DNA of 10,924 nucleotides, taken from NCBI GenBank assembly GCA_015257635.1, contig JABZJU010000005.1, forward strand, positions 1 through 10,924, written 5' to 3'. This document shows, one piece after another, positions 6,381 through 10,924 of the stretch. The stretch's first letter is position 1; each line of letters begins with the position of its first letter. Below the pieces are notes generated by a model. It did no database searches and was not told the origin of the DNA. It saw nothing but the letters and a program-made list of their open reading frames with translations. The stretch comes from Nanosynbacter sp. Lineage in GTDB: Bacteria; Patescibacteriota; Saccharimonadia; Saccharimonadales; Saccharimonadaceae. A program made the position numbers and the translations under genes.

Positions 6381-6989
6381 CTAGAACAATTGACTGCCGA
6401 ATTTGGCGATTATCGCGACAATTACCGCGACGACCAGCGACACCACAACAAGCGCATCATATCCGCCACCAACAATCTTCTGCATATATCGACAAGAAAT
6501 ATTTTTCTGTAGAACATTATAGCGCGTCAAACCGAACATAATCATCAGCATTCCAAGATCTAAAGTCAAGCACCACGGACAAAGCACACCAATTTCAACG
6601 TAGCTCATATAAAACATCCAAATAGCAAATATCATTCCGATGACAGCACCAGCCTGCGCCGCCTGCATAAACCACTTTGGAAACTTCGCTCCCGCCAACA
6701 ACGCCACTGCAATTGTTACCATAACAGGCAAAGTCATCACGCCGATAAAACTATTTGGGAATCCTAAAATAGCCGCCGACCAATGATTCGCCACCGCCGA
6801 ACAGCTCAGAGCCGAGCTAAAATCGCAACTTAATACAGCGTGAGAGTTTTTTGCTAATTCCAAGGCTTCAATAGATAATACGAATGACGCCAATAGCCCT
6901 AATCCACTACCGAGAAACATCATAAACGCCGCCAAATTTTGCTTTTTCAAATCTTCGTGAAATAACCAGTTTTTGATTTTATTAAACAT
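6381..6989 (-). CDS. VKOR-family disulfide-bond-forming membrane protein
   Basis: Bacterial VKOR homologues reoxidise a thioredoxin-like partner with quinone and so drive disulfide formation outside the membrane, replacing DsbB. This 202-residue protein has about five hydrophobic segments (19-40, 73-99, 109-128, 134-155, 177-196). The four signature cysteines are present: C55 and C63 in the loop (7 residues between them), and the CPWC motif at 137-140. WSAAILGFPNS after the loop pair holds the conserved serine and glycine. The start overlaps the end of the thioredoxin-fold gene by 8 nt, so the two are translationally coupled. No fused thioredoxin domain is present. The next gene downstream encodes a cysteine-paired RCC1 propeller, a likely client (inference). 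Confidence 0.9.
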   Translation of the reverse strand: MFNKIKNWLFHEDLKKQNLAAFMMFLGSGLGLLASFVLSIEALELAKNSHAVLSCDFSSALSCSAVANHWSAAILGFPNSFIGVMTLPVMVTIAVALLAGAKFPKWFMQAAQAGAVIGMIFAIWMFYMSYVEIGVLCPWCLTLDLGMLMIMFGLTRYNVLQKNISCRYMQKIVGGGYDALVVVSLVVAVIVAIIAKFGSQLF

Positions 6990-7239
6990 AAAAACTCACT
7001 TCGCTAATTGTCGGTAGCGGCAAGCCACGCCAAAGGTTTTGCAATTGACCGCTGTCACTCAATGCGATAATTGTTGGATACTCCACAATGTCATACACTT
7101 CGCAAAAATTATTACCTTCTGCAGAATCAGGACTCATTTCCTCTAAAACCCGACCGGTTTGTCGGCTAAAATCACGCAGAAAGTCTGAAACTTGGCGTGC
7201 ATAATCGCTTTCCGAACGATAAATCACAACTACTCGCAT
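6982..7239 (-). CDS. Small thioredoxin-fold protein without CxxC
   Basis: This 85-residue cytoplasmic-looking protein has no signal peptide or membrane segment. VVVIY near the N-terminus and EYPTIIAL (53-60) with a likely cis-proline P55 fit the beta1 and beta3 region of thioredoxins and glutaredoxins. The place where CxxC would lie reads SESD (residues 9-12), and the only cysteine is C46, so a dithiol redox role is unlikely. Its start overlaps the nrdR-like stop by one base (TAATG), and its end overlaps VKOR by 8 nt. Context suggests a link to VKOR or regulation, but its location would have to be cytoplasmic. Fold assignment is moderate and function is unknown. Confidence 0.6.
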   Translation of the reverse strand: MRVVVIYRSESDYARQVSDFLRDFSRQTGRVLEEMSPDSAEGNNFCEVYDIVEYPTIIALSDSGQLQNLWRGLPLPTISEVSFYV

Positions 7240-7694
7240 TACAATTCCCGCTCGCCCTTACTGCGTCGCTTCGCTAAGATCTCCACAAAATCGTCCAACG
7301 TCTTAAACTCATAAAAAACGCTAGCAAAACGAACATACGCCACTTCGTTGCGTTTTTCTAGCTCGTCCAAAACTTGATCACCAATCTGTTTTGACGTAAC
7401 TTCCGATTCGCCCAGCGCATATAAAGAGTCTTCAACCGCCGTAATGATATTATCGACTTCCTCGTCAGACTTAAAGAATTTTCCGACCGAACGGCGCGTC
7501 GAATTCGCCAATTTTACCCGGTCAAACAACTCGCGATCGCCATTTTTCTTTATCACCGCCAGGTTTGGTTTTTCAACTCGCTCATACGTAGTAAATCGCT
7601 TGCCATCTGGAGTTTCTCTGCGACGTCGAATTGCGGCACCGTCAGAAACTTCGCGTGATTCAATAACGCGACTATTGCCGATATTAAACACCAT
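7239..7694 (-). CDS. nrdR: NrdR-like ATP-cone regulator lacking the zinc ribbon cysteines
   Basis: NrdR represses ribonucleotide reductase genes: a zinc ribbon binds NrdR boxes, and an ATP-cone senses (d)ATP. This 151-residue protein aligns along the family: SRVIESREVSDGAAIRRRR, GKRFTTYERVEKP, then the ATP-cone (about 46-136) with VIKKNG, EVTSKQIGDQVLDEL and VAYVRFASVFYEF. The family's CPxC start is replaced by MVFNIGN. The second pair, normally C-P-x-C, reads ETPDGKRFTT, one cysteine substituted and one deleted. There is no cysteine anywhere in the protein. The IRRRR and RFTTYE DNA-binding context is retained. The ATG lies 5 nt after the ftsZ stop, with GGGAG upstream. I see no recognisable NrdR box in the window. 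Homology is secure; zinc-free function is inferred. Confidence 0.88.
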   Translation of the reverse strand: MVFNIGNSRVIESREVSDGAAIRRRRETPDGKRFTTYERVEKPNLAVIKKNGDRELFDRVKLANSTRRSVGKFFKSDEEVDNIITAVEDSLYALGESEVTSKQIGDQVLDELEKRNEVAYVRFASVFYEFKTLDDFVEILAKRRSKGEREL

Positions 7695-7699
7695 TTTAT

Positions 7700-8893
7700 C
7701 TACTCCCTGTTCTTCTTTCGTCGCCTCAGAAATGCCGGCGTATCATCCTCATCATCGTCAGCTTCAACGGTTGGATTTTCCCAAATATTAGTCTCTGGCT
7801 CAGCCGCAAAACTTTCGGCAGATTCTTCCTTGTCCAACTCTAGGTCAATATTTTTAACCATTTCGTCATCAACTTCTGTTTCGGCAGGTTTTGTGTCGTC
7901 GCCTACAGTCAAGCTAACTTCCTGCTGGCGGAATGTATCGCTATCAAATCCTGTCGCAATCACCGTAATAACCAGCTCGTCTTCCATTTCCGGTTTCAAA
8001 GTCGCACCAAAAATAATGTTGGCATTCGGACTAACAGCGCTAGTAATAATTTCTGCAGCTTCCTGGATTTCCGCCATACTCATATCGTAGCCACCAGTTA
8101 CATTGAATAGCACACCCTTGGCGCCATCAATCGACACCTCAATTAGAGGACTTTCAATAGCTTGTTGCGCCGCCTGAACCGCTCGGTCGTCACCACTCGC
8201 TCGTCCAATTCCCATCAAAGCTGAACCGGCATTACTCATAATCGCCTTAACGTCAGCAAAGTCAAGGTTAATCAAACCAGGAATTTGAATCAAGTCGGAA
8301 ATACCTTTAATGCCTTGGCGAAGAACATCATCAGCAATCTTGAAAGTTTCCAACAGAGGAGTTCGACGATCAATAGTTTGCAACAATCTATCGTTTGGAA
8401 TTGTAATCAAAGTATCAACTTCACGGCCTAAGTGGGAGATTGCCCAATCCGCGTTAACTCGACGCTTTTCACCTTCAAAACTAAACGGTCGAGTTGCCAC
8501 GCCAACTACCAAAATACCAAGCTCGCGTGCCACTTCTGCCACAACATAACCAGCACCAGAACCAGTTCCGCCACCAGCACCAATTGTTACAAATACCATA
8601 TCCGCGCCTTCTAGCGCTTCCCTGATTTCATCACGAGATTCATTAGCTGCGGCCTCACCAACAGTAGGGTCGGCACCGGCACCCAAACCATTAGTTGCAT
8701 CACGACCAAGATGAATTTTTATGTCAGCCTTCGAATTATGCAACGCCTGAGCGTCCGTATTCATGGCAATGAACTGAACGCCAGTTAGACCAGCATCTTT
8801 CATTCGATTTATAGCTGAACCACCAGCGCCGCCAACACCGACGACTTTTATGCTGGCAAATGTTTGAACTTCACTTGGTTGTATTTGCGGCAT
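7700..8893 (-). CDS. ftsZ: Cell division GTPase FtsZ
   Basis: FtsZ is the tubulin homologue that polymerises into the Z-ring at mid-cell. The 397-residue length is normal. The GTP-binding T1 segment reads VVGVGGAGGSAINRM (17-31). The tubulin signature is GGGTGSG (107-113), followed by AGYVVAEVAREL. The T7 synergy loop is NLDFADVKAIMSNAG (209-223). An acidic linker ends in the conserved C-terminal peptide DTPAFLRRRKK (384-394), which binds FtsA. Two departures from the usual GGGTGTGAAP are visible: serine for the second threonine, and tyrosine where proline normally sits. The start ATG has GAGAGGG upstream at a proper distance and is 37 nt downstream of the ftsA stop. The gene is cotranscribed with ftsA and the nrdR-like gene. 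Confidence 0.98.
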   Translation of the reverse strand: MPQIQPSEVQTFASIKVVGVGGAGGSAINRMKDAGLTGVQFIAMNTDAQALHNSKADIKIHLGRDATNGLGAGADPTVGEAAANESRDEIREALEGADMVFVTIGAGGGTGSGAGYVVAEVARELGILVVGVATRPFSFEGEKRRVNADWAISHLGREVDTLITIPNDRLLQTIDRRTPLLETFKIADDVLRQGIKGISDLIQIPGLINLDFADVKAIMSNAGSALMGIGRASGDDRAVQAAQQAIESPLIEVSIDGAKGVLFNVTGGYDMSMAEIQEAAEIITSAVSPNANIIFGATLKPEMEDELVITVIATGFDSDTFRQQEVSLTVGDDTKPAETEVDDEMVKNIDLELDKEESAESFAAEPETNIWENPTVEADDDEDDTPAFLRRRKKNRE

Positions 8894-8930
8894 ATATTCC
8901 CTCTCTTAATCCTTACATAAAGTATATCAT

Positions 8931-10157
8931 TTATTTAAATCTAGCGAAAATATTCTTAAGTAGACCGCCAGCTTTTTTAGTTACATCATGTGCGCCAGCT
9001 AGTGGTTTCACATGCTGGGGAGCGTCCATGGTGTCAATAAGCATCAAGCCAACAGCAGCCGAAAACTCCGCGCCTTTTACTTCATCACTAGCCCCGCTAT
9101 ATCCAGCCGGAACACCCAAGCGCGCCGCCACACTCAATTGATCCTTAGTAAATTCAACCATTCCTTTGACTTTAGCTGCACCACCAACCAGAATAACGCC
9201 ACTCGGCAGCTTACCTAATCGTCCAGCACGCTTTAACTCCTTAGCAATTGCCTCAAAAATCTCTTCATAGCGCGCCTGAACTATTTCATCAATTTCCTCT
9301 TGATTGAACTTGTGTATCTGCTTTTCAATCTTTGTCTCAACTTCGCCCAGAGCCTCGCCGCCAAATCGAGCATGCGCCAATTTAACAACCTCCGCAATTT
9401 CCGGATCCGTCCTAAGCCCAATAGCCAAATCATTTGTCACATTCTGGCCACCCATTGGAATAACTGCCAAATGCTGTAAATCACCTTCTTCATAAACAGC
9501 AACTCCAGTAGTAGTCGCCCCAAAATCAATTACCGCTACACCATTTTCTCGCTGACTCTCCGTAAGAACAGATTGAGCTGCCGCCAAAACCGACGGAACA
9601 ACAGATACCGCCTCAACTTTTGCCATCTCTGCAGACTTCTGTAAATTTGTAACATGAGGCACCAAACCAGACACAACATTCGCCTTGATCTCCAAGCGAG
9701 CGCCAGTCATGCCGACTGGATCTTTGATATTATCCTGCCCATCTAATCTATAAGCATGCGCAATGATATCCAAAATCTCTCGATTCTGAGGCACCTTACC
9801 GGTTGTTGCTACTTCCTCTAATCGTAAAACGTCATCAGTCGTAACTTCATTATTAACCGTACCTACTGTAATCATTCCATCCGCTTTAGTACTCAGTAAA
9901 TGCGAACCATTAATACTTAATGTTGCCGCATTAACTTGATGTCCACTCATTCTCTCAGCAGACTCCAAGGCCTTATCAATTGCCTCAGCTGGACCACTCA
10001 AATTAGTCACAACGCCTTTTCGCATACCACTATTAGACGCTTCACCAACACCAACAACTTTTGGCGCACCATTTTCTGCGTCAATATAACCAACGACACA
10101 GCGCACGTTTTTTGTGCCAATATCAATTCCTACCACATATCGAGATTGCTCCTGCAT
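8931..10157 (-). CDS. ftsA: Cell division actin-like protein FtsA
   Basis: FtsA tethers FtsZ filaments to the membrane and recruits the divisome. This 408-residue protein shows the actin-fold signatures. Phosphate-1 is VVGIDIGTKNVRCVVG (8-23). The FtsA-specific 1C domain follows (about 80-165). Phosphate-2 is VIDFGATTTGVAVYEEG (209-225), and the adenosine motif is GVILVGGAAKVKG (320-332). The C-terminus KKAGGLLKNIFARFK is a basic amphipathic helix, the usual membrane-targeting sequence. I start at ATG 10157. A frame extension to 10217 would run through the promoter. The ATG lies 7 nt after a perfect TATAAT, so the mRNA is predicted to be leaderless. A GTG at codon 8 behind AGGAG (12 nt) is a less likely alternative. 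It heads the ftsA-ftsZ-nrdR-thioredoxin-VKOR run. Confidence 0.96.
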   Translation of the reverse strand: MQEQSRYVVGIDIGTKNVRCVVGYIDAENGAPKVVGVGEASNSGMRKGVVTNLSGPAEAIDKALESAERMSGHQVNAATLSINGSHLLSTKADGMITVGTVNNEVTTDDVLRLEEVATTGKVPQNREILDIIAHAYRLDGQDNIKDPVGMTGARLEIKANVVSGLVPHVTNLQKSAEMAKVEAVSVVPSVLAAAQSVLTESQRENGVAVIDFGATTTGVAVYEEGDLQHLAVIPMGGQNVTNDLAIGLRTDPEIAEVVKLAHARFGGEALGEVETKIEKQIHKFNQEEIDEIVQARYEEIFEAIAKELKRAGRLGKLPSGVILVGGAAKVKGMVEFTKDQLSVAARLGVPAGYSGASDEVKGAEFSAAVGLMLIDTMDAPQHVKPLAGAHDVTKKAGGLLKNIFARFK

Positions 10158-10194
10158 GAGTTTAATTATACAGGTTATGGCTATAGTTTGGCAA
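10158..10194 (-). promoter_or_regulatory. ftsA promoter giving a leaderless transcript
   Basis: The -35 is TTGCCA (10194-10189), the spacer is 18 bp, and the -10 is TATAAT (10170-10165). The ftsA ATG begins 7 nt downstream of the -10, at or next to the expected transcription start. No Shine-Dalgarno is present. The -35 overlaps the inverted repeat TTGGC-AA-GCCAA (10188-10199), a possible operator. Confidence 0.7.
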
Positions 10195-10207
10195 GCCAAT
10201 TGCCGCA

Positions 10208-10236
10208 TTGCTGCCAAAAAATATTTCTGCTACAAT
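10208..10236 (+). promoter_or_regulatory. Pilin gene promoter, divergent from ftsA
   Basis: The -35 is TTGCTG (10208-10213), the spacer is 17 bp, and the -10 is TACAAT (10231-10236). The pilin ATG at 10246 is 9 nt beyond the -10, so little or no 5' leader is expected, and there is no Shine-Dalgarno. The -35 is weak. Confidence 0.5.
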
Positions 10237-10245
10237 GTCCTCACA

Positions 10246-10872
10246 ATGAAAAACATAAACGGTTTTACTCTTGTCGAGCTTATTATAGGCATTTGCGTTA
10301 TCGGTATTCTTACGGGAATTGCCACTATATCATATTCTAAGTTCAGAGAGAACGCGTATGACGCGGCTGCAAAAGAGACATTACATCAAGTCGAAACTGC
10401 TTTTAAATCATACGTAGCCGGTGGAAATAAAGTTCCCTTAAGGTATTATAAACCGCTTGGATTTTACGATAGTCCTGGTGGAGGATATACTGATTTAGGC
10501 ATAAAAATATTTAACGGCGGCGGTATTGGTCGCGCTATGCATCAGGCCAATTACCTTCCAGACAACTTATTAAATACCCTAAAAAATGGTCCAACAAAGG
10601 ACACTTCGCTAAAAAATAATATTGGATACAGAGAGTGTGGCAAAAATAAAGTATTTTTCTACATTGAAGTATATAATGACGGAATCGAACAAAAACAGAT
10701 GCGCAAAAAGATGGACGATCTAAAATGCAGTGAAAAAACAGATCTAGATTGGCAAGCTGAGCACGGCGTAACTCGTTATGCTGGCGGATGGGGCGGCGGC
10801 GATCTTCCCGTACAACCCCGATATATAGTTGCCGAGATAGATTTCGATAACGAATCACTAGATTCAGATTAA
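10246..10872 (+). CDS. Type IV pilin-like prepilin protein
   Basis: This 208-residue protein has a class III signal: a six-residue leader MKNING, then FTLVELIIG with the conserved Glu at mature position 5. The prepilin peptidase site is G6|F7. The hydrophobic N-terminal helix continues to about residue 27, and an amphipathic helix follows (YDAAAKETLHQVETAFKSY). The C-terminal domain is glycine-rich with two cysteines (in YRECGKN and DLKCSEKT) that could close a disulfide D-loop, as in many pilins. Type IV pili act in attachment, twitching or DNA uptake; major or minor pilin status cannot be told. ATG 10246 was chosen because the signal starts there; the open frame upstream reads through the promoter. 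No assembly genes are in the window. It converges on the gene at 10876, with only 3 nt between stop codons. Confidence 0.85.
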   Translation: MKNINGFTLVELIIGICVIGILTGIATISYSKFRENAYDAAAKETLHQVETAFKSYVAGGNKVPLRYYKPLGFYDSPGGGYTDLGIKIFNGGGIGRAMHQANYLPDNLLNTLKNGPTKDTSLKNNIGYRECGKNKVFFYIEVYNDGIEQKQMRKKMDDLKCSEKTDLDWQAEHGVTRYAGGWGGGDLPVQPRYIVAEIDFDNESLDSD

Positions 10873-10875
10873 TAA

Positions 10876-10924
10876 TTAAAGTTTCGTCAGAATTTCAGCG
10901 CCAGTTTCGGTAATCAATACCGTA
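10876..10924 (-). CDS. map: Probable methionine aminopeptidase, C-terminal tail (partial)
   Basis: The right edge holds 15 codons ending in TAA: TVLITETGAEILTKL. This closely matches the conserved end of type I methionine aminopeptidases (TVLVTEDGxEILT), the last beta-strand of the pita-bread fold. The enzyme removes the N-terminal methionine from nascent proteins. The catalytic residues lie outside the window. The call rests on this short tail alone. Confidence 0.6.
   Translation of the reverse strand, partial: TVLITETGAEILTKL

Noticed and set aside
8860..9141. Plus-strand open frame across the ftsA-ftsZ junction
   Set aside because: It is antisense to two secure division genes and has no domain or ribosome binding site.
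10158..10217. 20-residue N-terminal extension of FtsA
   Set aside because: It would encode through a consensus promoter, and FtsA homology begins only after the ATG at 10157.
10114..10245. 44-residue upstream extension of the pilin
   Set aside because: It runs across the ftsA start and both promoters. The prepilin leader must be at the N-terminus, as it is from ATG 10246.
10535..10858. Minus-strand open frame of 107 codons
   Set aside because: It is antisense to the pilin coding sequence and has arginine- and leucine-rich shadow composition with no family features.
1..10924. tRNA, rRNA, insertion sequence or prophage elements
   Set aside because: I saw no cloverleaf, rRNA core motif, transposase frame or terminal inverted repeat with target duplication. 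No computational scan was possible.

Overview
The window looks like a piece of a small, AT-leaning bacterial genome from the Patescibacteria (CPR), most plausibly a Saccharibacterium (TM7). This rests on family recognition, not a search. The pointers are a eukaryote-like type 2 IleRS, surface-protein domains I associate with CPR genomes, a VKOR-type disulfide oxidase, a type IV pilin, and very compact gene spacing. TGA is used as an ordinary stop codon (for example at the ends of the genes at 1378-2367 and 3172-3879), which argues against the code-25 lineages (Gracilibacteria, Absconditabacteria).

Layout on the minus strand, in transcription order. First comes the C-terminal tail of a probable methionine aminopeptidase (10876-10924). 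A divergent promoter pair follows, driving ftsA leftward and a type IV pilin-like gene rightward (the only plus-strand gene). The ftsA, ftsZ, nrdR-like, thioredoxin-fold and VKOR genes are tightly packed (37 nt, 5 nt, then 1-nt and 8-nt overlaps) and look like one operon. Next is a surface cluster: an 806-residue RCC1-propeller protein with a C-terminal WxL-like domain, a 235-residue exported protein ending in an LANTG sorting signal, a small secreted WxL-like protein, and a membrane-anchored DUF916-type WxL-interacting protein. A LiaF-like membrane protein follows and ends at an intrinsic terminator. The promoter for ileS is nested in that terminator. It is followed by a T-box leader and the first 119 codons of ileS, which run off the left edge.

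How the genes may work together: ftsA and ftsZ build the division ring. The NrdR-like protein would link dNTP supply to growth, but it has lost its whole zinc ribbon. VKOR probably supplies disulfides to exported proteins. The gene immediately downstream encodes a seven-bladed propeller with one cysteine pair per blade, an obvious candidate substrate. The two WxL-like proteins, the WxL-interacting protein and the sortase substrate together look like a cell-surface display system resembling Firmicutes WxL loci, here in a probable CPR epibiont. A role in host-cell attachment is my inference.

The only stretch over 300 bases without a gene is 359-661, which holds the terminator, the ileS promoter and the T-box leader.
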